A DNA stretch of 9,502 nucleotides, taken from contig CAYXVB010000140.1 in assembly GCA_964467785.1 (NCBI GenBank), positions 1-9,502 on the forward strand, read 5' to 3'. The notes under the pieces were generated by a model that made no database searches, was not told where the DNA came from, and worked only from the letters and a program-made list of their open reading frames with translations. The position numbers and the translations under genes are program-made. Numbering within the stretch: the stretch's first letter is position 1; every line of letters begins with the position of its first letter. This document shows positions 1-6,406 of this stretch, in pieces. This DNA is from CAYXVB01 sp964467785. GTDB lineage: Bacteria; Bdellovibrionota; UBA1018.

Positions 1-53
1 CAAACAAAAACCTACCAAATAAGTCGATATTTAGTGCCGCAACGCGTAGAACT

Positions 54-2114
54 GTGATACCTACCCATGTCCTTCAGCATTTAAACCGCGAATCGAGAAC
101 TCAATTGAACTCCACCCTCAGCTCCTTCCAGGACCTCACCCTCAATCCGGCCATCCAAAAGGCCATCACGGAGCTGGGCTACGAAAAGCCCTCCCCCATC
201 CAAGCGCAGGCCCTCCCCCTCCTGCTCGGGCGCGACACCGATTTCCTCGGATTGGCCGCGACGGGTACCGGTAAAACGGCCGCTTTCTCGATTCCGATGC
301 TCGAACGCATCGCTAACGCCGAAAACGCCAAAACCGGCGTTCAGGCCCTGATCCTCTGCCCCACCCGCGAGCTCGCGCTCCAGGTGAGTGAACAGATCCG
401 CCTGCTGGGCAAGTTCCTCGGAATCAAGGTCGTCCCGATTTACGGCGGCGCCGGCTACGGCGACCAGATCTACGGTCTCAAAAACGGCGCCCAGGTCGTC
501 GTCGGCACGCCGGGCCGCGTGATGGACCACCTCGAAAAAGGCACCCTTAAGCTCGACTCCCTCACCACGCTGATCCTCGACGAAGCCGACGAGATGATCT
601 CGATGGGCTTCAAAGAGGACATCGAGGCGATCCTCGAGCAGGCGCCGATGGAATCCTCCAACATCTGGCTCTTTTCTGCGACGATGAGCCCGGAAGTCCG
701 CCGCGTGGCCGACGAGTACCTCCGCGAGCCGGAGATGGTGCAGATCAACCGCACGGAGATGCTCCCCTCGACCGTGGAGCAGATCTTCTACATGACCCAG
801 GAGTCCAACAAGCCCGAGGTCCTCTGCCGCCTCATCGACGGCGCGGGCTCGGACTTCTACGGCCTGATCTTCTGCCAGACCAAGGCCCTCGTCGTCGACG
901 TCAAGCAGCTGCTCGTGAGCAAAGGCTACCCCACCGACTGCCTCCACGGCGACATGGACCAGAACGCGCGCGAACGCACGATGCGCGCCTTCCGCGACCG
1001 CAAGGTCACGGTCCTCGTCTGCACCGACGTCGCCTCGCGCGGCCTCGACGTCAAGGACGTCACCCATGTTATCAACTATTCGATCCCCCGTGAGCTGGAC
1101 AACTACGTCCACCGCATCGGCCGTACCGGCCGCAGCGGCAAATCGGGTCTGGCCCTCTCGCTGGTGACGCCGTCGCATAAAGGCCTCATCGGCCGCATCG
1201 AGCGCATGACCCGCAGCAAGATGCGCGAAGGCAAAGTCCCCACCCGCAAAGAGATCGCGACGATGAAGGTGAGCAACCTGCTGCTCACCTTCCAGAACCA
1301 GGCCGGCGCCGCGCGCGCCATCGAGCTGATGGACCTCGAGTGGGCCCGCGTGCTCGCCGAGCTGAGGGGCGAGGAGATCGCCGGTCGCTTCCTGGCGATG
1401 ATGAATCCCGAGATCTTCGCCGAACGTGGCGAGACCGCGCAGCTCAATGCGCCGTCCAAGAACGGTCCCCGGATCGCGCCGCTCCAGGCCGGTACCGCGG
1501 CCACCTCGTCAGCCTCGGTACTGAAGACCGAGTCGCGTAAGCCCGCGCTCAAGCTGGAGTCGATCGTCGCTGCCATCGACCAGGATATCGAAGACGCCGA
1601 GTCGCGCATGAATGACGAATCTACCGACAAAGTCGAAAGCGGTTCGGACACCAAGCCCCGCAAAAAGAAGTTCGGCGCCGGCAAACGTGACGAGGGCCGC
1701 ACGCCGTGGCAGCCACGCCCCAAGTTCCGCCGCGACCGGGACGAGTCCCCTGGCTTCTCCGAACGCCCCAGCTACGGCTACGACGACACCCAAAACGACT
1801 ACGGCTTTGCCCGCGAAAACAAGAAAGGCTCGTTCCGCAAGGGCGGCTACAACCCGGAATTCCGCTCTGAAAAGCCGGCGTTCTCGGGCGGCTACAAGAC
1901 GGGCTTCAAGAAATCCGGCAAGCCTGGCTTTGGCAAAGCCTTCGGTGAAAAACCGTTCGGCGAAAAATCCTACGGCAAGAAGAGTTACGGCGAAAAGAGC
2001 TACGGCGCCCCTTCCTGGGAGAAAAAGCCCGTCGGCAAGCCCGCCGGCGGTGCCGGCTTCCTGAAGAAAAAGCGGAGCAAGGAACGCCAGTCGTTCGACC
2101 CGGGGCAAGAGTGA
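54..2114 (+). CDS. DEAD-box ATP-dependent RNA helicase with basic low-complexity C-terminal tail
   Basis: Cytoplasmic RNA helicase of superfamily 2, expected to unwind short RNA duplexes in ribosome assembly or RNA turnover. Every core motif is visible: Q motif GYEKPSPIQ (42-50), motif I ATGTGKT (69-75), Ia PTRELA (103-108), GG (131-132), Ib TPGR (152-155), II DEAD (176-179), III SAT (208-210), V around TDVASRGLD (324-332) and VI HRIGRTGR (353-360). The core ends near residue 375. A helical stretch follows (about 385-460), then a charged disordered tail (about 490-686) rich in Lys, Gly, Phe and Tyr, unlike the folded DbpA-type RNA-binding domain. At 686 aa it is longer than a minimal helicase because of this tail. 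The start is uncertain: the longest frame opens with GTG at 54 without a clear ribosome binding site. An in-frame TTG at 105 would begin just before the conserved SFQDL segment and is equally plausible. It is transcribed towards the minus-strand operon that follows. The family call is certain; the subfamily (DeaD, RhlE, DbpA) is not. Confidence 0.95.
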   Translation: MIPTHVLQHLNRESRTQLNSTLSSFQDLTLNPAIQKAITELGYEKPSPIQAQALPLLLGRDTDFLGLAATGTGKTAAFSIPMLERIANAENAKTGVQALILCPTRELALQVSEQIRLLGKFLGIKVVPIYGGAGYGDQIYGLKNGAQVVVGTPGRVMDHLEKGTLKLDSLTTLILDEADEMISMGFKEDIEAILEQAPMESSNIWLFSATMSPEVRRVADEYLREPEMVQINRTEMLPSTVEQIFYMTQESNKPEVLCRLIDGAGSDFYGLIFCQTKALVVDVKQLLVSKGYPTDCLHGDMDQNARERTMRAFRDRKVTVLVCTDVASRGLDVKDVTHVINYSIPRELDNYVHRIGRTGRSGKSGLALSLVTPSHKGLIGRIERMTRSKMREGKVPTRKEIATMKVSNLLLTFQNQAGAARAIELMDLEWARVLAELRGEEIAGRFLAMMNPEIFAERGETAQLNAPSKNGPRIAPLQAGTAATSSASVLKTESRKPALKLESIVAAIDQDIEDAESRMNDESTDKVESGSDTKPRKKKFGAGKRDEGRTPWQPRPKFRRDRDESPGFSERPSYGYDDTQNDYGFARENKKGSFRKGGYNPEFRSEKPAFSGGYKTGFKKSGKPGFGKAFGEKPFGEKSYGKKSYGEKSYGAPSWEKKPVGKPAGGAGFLKKKRSKERQSFDPGQE
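1941..2006 (+). repeat. Short in-frame (F/Y)GEK(P/S) repeats in the helicase tail
   Basis: Residues 630-651 of the helicase are about four and a half copies of a five-residue unit: FGEKP, FGEKS, YGKKS, YGEKS, YG. The DNA copies differ at third positions, so the repeat looks kept at protein level rather than freshly duplicated. Aromatic-glycine-lysine repeats are typical of disordered, RNA-binding and condensate-forming helicase tails. That role is inferred here. Confidence 0.75.
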
Positions 2115-2147
2115 TCGGACTTTCGCGGCCGCTTCGCCGGGAGTAAG

Positions 2148-2175
2148 AAAAAACTCAGCTCACCGAAGTAAGCCA
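2148..2175 (-). terminator. Rho-independent terminator of the minus-strand operon, overlapping the thioesterase stop
   Basis: Read on the minus strand, 2175-2168 pairs with 2163-2156 as an 8-bp stem (five Watson-Crick and three G-T wobble pairs) closed by the loop TTCG at 2167-2164. The closing C-G pair makes the extra-stable cUUCGg tetraloop. Two bases later comes a run of six T (2153-2148). The stem contains the thioesterase stop codon TGA (2157-2155), so termination is built into the end of the gene. It would end transcription of the three-gene minus-strand unit just before the convergent helicase gene. Confidence 0.65.
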
Positions 2176-2586
2176 GGCGCGCAGCCCTTCCGGCATGCGG
2201 GCCACCTTGCGCGCGCCGTAGTCAAAGCAAACCAATCCCGTGCGGACCCGGGCGACCTCGCGTCCGCTTGTGACTTCGGTGATCAGGTACAAAAGCTCAA
2301 AGCCCACTCGCGAAACTTCGCCTGCCCCGATCTCGATGCGCAATCTTTCGCCATGAAAGGCCTCGGAGCGATAGACCACCGCCGCGTCGGCCGCGATGAT
2401 GCCGGGCCCTCCGACGTCTAGCTCGGTAAGCCCCCGGCTCTTGAGAAAACGGAGCCGCGCCTCATGCGCGAGCGTCAGTACCGAATCGTTGCCCAGATGC
2501 CCTCCGTAGTTGATCAGGTTGATGGGCACTTCGATCTCGGTCGTAAAAAGCTTCACTTCGGGAAGCGGGATTTCGATGCGGGCCAT
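2155..2586 (-). CDS. YbgC/4HBT-type acyl-CoA thioesterase (hot-dog fold)
   Basis: A 143-aa single-domain hot-dog protein, probably hydrolysing acyl-CoA thioesters in the cytoplasm. The family signature is residues 26-44: NYGGHLGND leading into the long helix with HEARLRFL. Later come the expected strands, including VYRSEAFHGERLRIE (71-85) and the C-terminal VRTGLVCFDY (114-123). In YbgC-like enzymes the motif is usually D-x-x-G-H with a catalytic Asp. Here that position is Asn26, and Glu42 in the helix is the nearest acidic candidate. I recall a proteobacterial subfamily with the same INYGGH motif, so this is probably a natural variant rather than a dead enzyme. The ATG start has a strong ribosome binding site (GGGAGG, plus-strand 2595-2600) 8 nt upstream. 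It is the last gene of the minus operon, 24 nt after the metalloprotease. Its substrate is unknown. Confidence 0.85.
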   Translation of the reverse strand: MARIEIPLPEVKLFTTEIEVPINLINYGGHLGNDSVLTLAHEARLRFLKSRGLTELDVGGPGIIAADAAVVYRSEAFHGERLRIEIGAGEVSRVGFELLYLITEVTSGREVARVRTGLVCFDYGARKVARMPEGLRAWLTSVS

Positions 2587-2594
2587 GAGCGAGA

Positions 2595-2600
2595 CCTCCC
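2595..2600 (-). promoter_or_regulatory. Ribosome binding site of the thioesterase gene
   Basis: GGGAGG on the minus strand, 8 nt before the ATG at 2586. It is the best Shine-Dalgarno match in the window and lies in the 24-nt gap after the metalloprotease stop, so the thioesterase can be translated independently within the operon. Confidence 0.7.
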
Positions 2601-2610
2601 CTCAGCGGTC

Positions 2611-4116
2611 TCAAAGTTGGGAAGAATAGCAGTTTTCGAGGTCGGAACGGATCACGAACTCCAGTTTCTCGCGGATTGGAATATAGTTCTCTTTCCATCG
2701 GAAATAGGTCGCCCACCCTACCGGAGACATGGACTGCGCAGAAGTCAGAGGCGCATGTCCCTCGAGCGAAAAATACCACCCGTTCGATTCAAACGAGACG
2801 AGATCCGACGCCAGTCGGTCCAAAAGCAGCGCCGGCCCGCCCGCGCCCGCGCCGAATTCCATCACGCCGAGCTCCAGACGAGGGGAGAGCGAATAGATCC
2901 AAGGAGAGCGATTCGGATCACCACTCCGCGTTACCCCTCTGGATGGCCTTGGAAGCGTCAGACCAGGAGGGAGCGCGGTCAAGTCATCACCTATGCCGTT
3001 ATTCATACTGAAGATCAGGCCGAGCCGAAAATGAATCGACTCGCCCGGGTAGAGACAGACTGGGATGCGCTGACTTTGAAAGCCCGAACGAACCGGTGAT
3101 GCCGGGATCGGAAGTCCCGCACGGCGGCGTTGGATCCAGGACCGATAAAACGAAGTCTGCCGAGGTTCCCAGTGCCTCCAGACGTCCGAATTGGAAAAAA
3201 AGCGGAGCTGAACATCCGAGTCCTCACGAACGGTGTTGTTGACCCCCATGACTGAAGCCGCCTCAACACTGCGCGTCCCCATGTACTTCCAATCCACGTG
3301 CGCGAAACCCAGCAGGTGTCCCAACTCGTGAAAAAGAATCGTCCTACCGTCCACCGTCCCGATAGGCCCGTCCGGATTTGATCCTGATTCGGGCCGAAAA
3401 TACCGCGAATCGCTTCCGCTGAAGTCGATTCGGATCCGCGGATGAAAGACGATGGCCGGCAGATGGCGCGGCGAGTGACGGTAGAACAGCCCCATCACCA
3501 TGCGAGGAAATTGCGGGCCGTCACCCGGCCCTTGCGGCCCTCGCGCCCCTGCCCCCCCCTCCGGCAGCCGTGAAAACGGATATTCTCCGGAATCCGCCTG
3601 AAAAACCAAGACATCACAATCGCGAAACGCGGAGGGGGCCGCCGCGACCTGCCGGTTCGCGCGACGGTCCACGCGAATGACCCGGACCTCCATCCCTTCT
3701 CGACCGGGCCCGCCCCCCGAAATCACGTGGGTAAACGTAGCCAAAGCATCGGCAAACCCCGGACCCGTGAGGTCCAAGCCACGATCCGCGCAGATATGCA
3801 AAGAAGAATAGAGGCGGATGACGTCGTCGTCGTAAAGTCCGCGCAAGCCGCTCCCGGCTTCCACACGCAATGGCAAGGGTTCGGGACGAGCCAAAGGAAG
3901 CTTGAAGACCTCCGGCAATTCTTCGTCGGAGACTTCCAGAGCGCTGAGCAGGGAGTCTTCCGTGCCCCAGGAGCTTCCGCCTCCCGAAACGGCATCTGCG
4001 ACGAAGGTATGCTCAAGTCGCACAAAGGGCGCGGCCTCCGTGACATCCGCCAGGAGAAGCGCGATCAGCGCCACGATAGTGATCCGTGTGGCCTTAAAAA
4101 TTCCGATAACCGCCAA
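2611..4116 (-). CDS. Secreted metzincin-like zinc metalloprotease (protease A)
   Basis: A 501-aa probable exported zinc endopeptidase. The N-terminus is a signal peptide: basic residues (K8, R11), a hydrophobic core ITIVALIALLL (12-22) and a likely cut near Ala28. The catalytic motif HELGHLLGFAH (263-273) has the three metzincin zinc ligands His263, His267 and His273 plus the general base Glu264. A candidate Met-turn SVMG (Met290) follows 17 residues later, as in metzincins. The long N-terminal part (30-250) has Gly/Pro-rich stretches; I recognise no known domain there or in the C-terminal half (about 300-501). Cysteines are few. The start is doubtful: the open frame begins with TTG at 4116, and the purine-rich AAAGGA directly abuts it with no spacing. 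An ATG that overlaps the upstream stop codon (ATGA at 4132) is one frame off (see findings). It sits in an operon between protease B (12 nt upstream) and the thioesterase (24 nt downstream). Target and family below clan level are unknown. Confidence 0.75.
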   Translation of the reverse strand: MAVIGIFKATRITIVALIALLLADVTEAAPFVRLEHTFVADAVSGGGSSWGTEDSLLSALEVSDEELPEVFKLPLARPEPLPLRVEAGSGLRGLYDDDVIRLYSSLHICADRGLDLTGPGFADALATFTHVISGGGPGREGMEVRVIRVDRRANRQVAAAPSAFRDCDVLVFQADSGEYPFSRLPEGGAGARGPQGPGDGPQFPRMVMGLFYRHSPRHLPAIVFHPRIRIDFSGSDSRYFRPESGSNPDGPIGTVDGRTILFHELGHLLGFAHVDWKYMGTRSVEAASVMGVNNTVREDSDVQLRFFSNSDVWRHWEPRQTSFYRSWIQRRRAGLPIPASPVRSGFQSQRIPVCLYPGESIHFRLGLIFSMNNGIGDDLTALPPGLTLPRPSRGVTRSGDPNRSPWIYSLSPRLELGVMEFGAGAGGPALLLDRLASDLVSFESNGWYFSLEGHAPLTSAQSMSPVGWATYFRWKENYIPIREKLEFVIRSDLENCYSSQL

Positions 4117-4128
4117 TCCTTTCGCGAA

Positions 4129-5163
4129 TCATCGCCGAATCAGTTGGAGCGAAGCCTTTTCAGAAACGTAGCGCCAGGCTAGGCGCCGATCGTCGGGAAC
4201 TTCCCGGAGCTGAGCAGGCAAGGTAAGTTGAATCTTGAATTCGTTATCCCCACGACCCGGAGCGGTATCCCCCGGCAGCGGATCCGTGTTTTCACACACA
4301 AGAAAGACCGAACCTTGGACTTCGTAATTTCGGATCAGCTCTCCGCGATGAGACCTGTTCACCCACTGAAGTGCATAAAGGCGATAGCCCAAAACTCGTC
4401 CTCGTCGCCCCCCCTTTTCGGGACAATAGAGCTTCGCGGCAAGCAGGGGGCTCAAATCAAACAAATCCACGCCATCAGAGAGCGCAAGCCAGCTCTGAGG
4501 TCCCCGCAGATCGTCGTCCGGATTGACTTCCGAGTGAAAAGCGTAGAGGACGAATTCCGGGGGAACAGTTGGCTCATAGGTGTCGCCAAAGGTGTCCAAT
4601 CTCAACACATCGCCCTTGAGCATTCCGTAAATTCGAATTCTCGCACCCAATAGATCCAAGAACTGATGGTCTTTAATGCCTTGATGATGTCCCAACTCAT
4701 GAGTCAGGATCGCGATCGCGGTTCCGAGGTCTAACGCAAAAAGTCGGCCCGCCGAGTCACGCGAATAAATCAGGTCCCGATTGACGTAGATCGGATCTCC
4801 AACCTGATTTCCAGTCACCGCTGTGCGCATCTGGCCATCCAGGTTGAATCGACAAGCGCTTGCAGTCCCGCATGACTCAAAGCGCAAAAGATCTCGTGTT
4901 CCCAATTCACGAGGCAGCGACAGTCGAATCTTCTTAAAGGCCTCGCGCTCTTCAATCGTCGGCAGGCACTCGGTGATTCTCGAATCGCAAAGATCAAAAA
5001 CATGCGAAAGATTTGCCAGGGCATAGGCAAAATTCTGCTCGGCCAAGCCGCCGCCGTTTCCGACAATGACGCCAGGCCCCGCCCATGCCGCCGTACCAGC
5101 CCATGCCGAGCCGAGCGCTAGGATCATCTGCCATCCGACCAGGCCTTGCTGAAGCATTCTCAT
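4129..5163 (-). CDS. Secreted HExxH zinc metalloprotease-like protein (protease B)
   Basis: A 344-aa probable exported protein with a hydrophobic signal sequence (residues 8-28) and likely cleavage after AWA (28). The mature N-terminus begins GPGVIVGNGGGLAEQNFAYA, a pattern I associate with exported proteins of predatory/oligoflexia-type bacteria. The zinc motif is HELGHHQG (155-162): His155, Glu156 and His159 form HExxH. The third ligand is unclear because the usual metzincin position holds Asp165, with His166 one residue later. Asp in that place occurs in snapalysin-type enzymes. Six Cys in the mature part (59, 66, 98, 104, 247, 290) suggest disulfides and an extracytoplasmic site. Met1 and Met3 are both possible starts. 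GGTAGG touches the first ATG but lies 6 nt from the second (5157), so Met3 may be the real start. A TTGACG/TGTACT pair 18 nt apart (plus-strand 5198-5203 and 5174-5179) is a weak promoter candidate. It heads the minus operon; the substrate is unknown. Confidence 0.7.
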   Translation of the reverse strand: MRMLQQGLVGWQMILALGSAWAGTAAWAGPGVIVGNGGGLAEQNFAYALANLSHVFDLCDSRITECLPTIEEREAFKKIRLSLPRELGTRDLLRFESCGTASACRFNLDGQMRTAVTGNQVGDPIYVNRDLIYSRDSAGRLFALDLGTAIAILTHELGHHQGIKDHQFLDLLGARIRIYGMLKGDVLRLDTFGDTYEPTVPPEFVLYAFHSEVNPDDDLRGPQSWLALSDGVDLFDLSPLLAAKLYCPEKGGRRGRVLGYRLYALQWVNRSHRGELIRNYEVQGSVFLVCENTDPLPGDTAPGRGDNEFKIQLTLPAQLREVPDDRRLAWRYVSEKASLQLIRR

Positions 5164-5257
5164 CCTACCGCGCAGTACACCACCGCCCCACTCAGATCGT
5201 CAAGAGGCGGGCGACTGATCTCGGCAGGATTCGAAGTTCCGTACACGGGAGATTATT

Positions 5258-5263
5258 TACAAT
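5258..5263 (+). promoter_or_regulatory. Possible -10 box of the acyltransferase gene
   Basis: TACAAT matches the sigma-70 -10 consensus at five of six bases and lies in the most AT-rich part of the divergent gap 5164-5294. It is about 32 nt before the preferred ATG at 5295, a sensible leader length. No convincing -35 box is seen 16-18 nt upstream, so this is only a candidate. Confidence 0.3.
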
Positions 5264-5294
5264 AAATGCTAAAAAACACGGGTTTGCGCAAAAA

Positions 5295-6077
5295 ATGTAC
5301 ACACTGTATAGGACGGCGGACCTTTTTAAGCAGTCTGGTCGGCCCTATGATTTCTGGGTGCCTAAGACTCAAATTTCAAACGCGCCGCACCACCTCAATA
5401 CGTTTCTGACTTCACGAGACTTTATCATCTCGCCCCTCATCGAGGGCGGACTGCTCGGTCTGACCCTTTGGGGAACCCACAGAATCGCCCAACTGGTCCC
5501 AAGTCTCGACTGGATCGCCCTTTTCATCATGGGCTATCTCCTGCTAGTCATCCTGACGCTCCTGACACTCAAGCTCCTCCGCATGTTCTTTCCCCTGCGC
5601 GAAGGCATCTACTCTGTAGCGTCGAACCCCTGGCAAGTCTACGTGTGGAACCTTCACGGATTTCTCACCATGATGAACCTCTACTGGGTCCATGGTAACT
5701 GCCTGCTCCCTTACCCACTTCGCGGCATCGTGCTCCGAGCGATGGGAATGAAAATCGGCCCTGGTTCCATCGTTGGCGGGGCGATCATCTCGGATCCCCA
5801 TCTCACCACGGTCGGAAGCCATGTCGTCCTTGGATTCAATTGCGCGATCTCGTCACACGCGATCATCCGCACCGGAGCGGGACTGAACCTGATCCTGGGC
5901 AAAGTCGACATTGCTAGCCACGCACTGATCGGCGGAACCGCTCAAATCTCGCCAGGAGTTTCCGTCGGAGCCGGCGCCATCATCAATGAAATGTCGGTAG
6001 TTCCGATGAACACCAAAATAGAGGCAAACGAGATCTGGTCAGGCATACCCGCGAAGAAAGTACGGAATCTGGTTTAA
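5295..6077 (+). CDS. Membrane-anchored left-handed beta-helix (hexapeptide) acyltransferase
   Basis: A 260-aa protein with two hydrophobic segments (about 43-60 and 73-95) followed by a left-handed beta-helix domain (about 149-255). The hexapeptide pattern shows in MKIGPGSIVGGA, TVGSHVVLGFNCAI, IASHALIGGTAQI and VSVGAGAII, and the domain ends with the usual GIPAKKVRN motif. Such proteins transfer acyl groups from acyl-CoA or a carrier protein to hydroxyl or amino acceptors. The arrangement of membrane segments plus beta-helix resembles the C-terminal part of Pls/PosA-type nonribosomal peptide synthetases (polylysine synthetase family). This fits the adjacent stand-alone carrier protein and adenylating ligase. 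The open frame extends back to 5085, but that part overlaps the protease B gene and reads like noise, so I chose ATG 5295. No strong ribosome binding site is visible. Its stop shares the palindromic TTAA (6074-6077) with the convergent carrier-protein gene. Fold confident, substrate unknown. Confidence 0.8.
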   Translation: MYTLYRTADLFKQSGRPYDFWVPKTQISNAPHHLNTFLTSRDFIISPLIEGGLLGLTLWGTHRIAQLVPSLDWIALFIMGYLLLVILTLLTLKLLRMFFPLREGIYSVASNPWQVYVWNLHGFLTMMNLYWVHGNCLLPYPLRGIVLRAMGMKIGPGSIVGGAIISDPHLTTVGSHVVLGFNCAISSHAIIRTGAGLNLILGKVDIASHALIGGTAQISPGVSVGAGAIINEMSVVPMNTKIEANEIWSGIPAKKVRNLV

Positions 6078-6322
6078 CTTTGGCTTGAAAAATGGGCGGC
6101 CATCATCCGGGGCGTATCAAACGATTCCCGACGAATGGAGGCCATCTCGACATGGAGGTCGAAAGTGTCCTGCACCTTGGCAATGAGCTCAACCAGCCCC
6201 ATCGAATCCAAGAGTCCGGTGGATAGAAGCGCGGTATCCGGACCGACCTCGAAAGAGCACATCCGACTCAATTCCTGCGTGAGGAACGGGAGAATCTTTT
6301 CCGATGCGATGGCGTTTTGCAT
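6074..6322 (-). CDS. Acyl/peptidyl carrier protein
   Basis: An 82-aa carrier protein of the ACP/PCP fold. The phosphopantetheine attachment site is Ser40 in GLLDSMGLVELI (36-47), preceded by the typical pre-helix TALLSTG. The length is normal for a free-standing carrier. It would be activated by a phosphopantetheinyl transferase encoded elsewhere and carry the acyl or aminoacyl group made by the neighbouring ligase. It is transcribed away from the ligase and towards the acyltransferase, with the two stop codons overlapping at TTAA (6074-6077). AAGGAG (plus-strand 6334-6339) lies 11 nt before the ATG, somewhat far but usable, and a good sigma-70 promoter sits upstream. Carrier proteins of this kind accompany the exosortase A-associated ligase/decarboxylase pair in other genomes, which is family knowledge rather than something shown here. 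Confidence 0.88.
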   Translation of the reverse strand: MQNAIASEKILPFLTQELSRMCSFEVGPDTALLSTGLLDSMGLVELIAKVQDTFDLHVEMASIRRESFDTPRMMAAHFSSQS

Positions 6323-6350
6323 GACTTTCGAAGCTCCTTGTCTTTTGAAG

Positions 6351-6380
6351 AGGATAGGGTCCGCCCAATCCTAGTGTCAA
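6351..6380 (-). promoter_or_regulatory. Sigma-70-type promoter of the carrier protein gene
   Basis: On the minus strand a perfect -35 box TTGACA (plus-strand 6375-6380) is followed after 18 nt by TATCCT (plus-strand 6351-6356), which matches four of six -10 bases. Transcription would start about 20-25 nt before the ATG at 6322, leaving room for the AAGGAG ribosome binding site. It occupies the 84-nt divergent gap shared with the ligase gene. No equally good promoter is seen for the ligase direction. Confidence 0.6.
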
Positions 6381-6406
6381 GTCACCTATGACGAAATATC
6401 TAAAAT

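Noticed and set aside
81..1178. A 365-aa minus-strand open frame opposite the helicase
   Set aside because: It is antisense to the conserved helicase motifs; its Asp/Val/Arg/Ala/Glu-rich composition is the usual shadow of a GC-rich gene.
1509..2108. Open frames on both strands over the helicase tail
   Set aside because: They have biased composition (Ala/Thr/Arg or Ala/Phe/Leu) caused by the repetitive Lys/Gly coding sequence and carry no recognisable motif.
2464..3099. A plus-strand frame of 211 aa across the thioesterase and protease A genes
   Set aside because: It overlaps two well-supported minus-strand genes and is Arg-rich without domain features.
5085..5294. N-terminal extension of the acyltransferase
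   Set aside because: It overlaps the signal-peptide region of protease B on the other strand and has no family-like sequence; the ATG at 5295 fits better.
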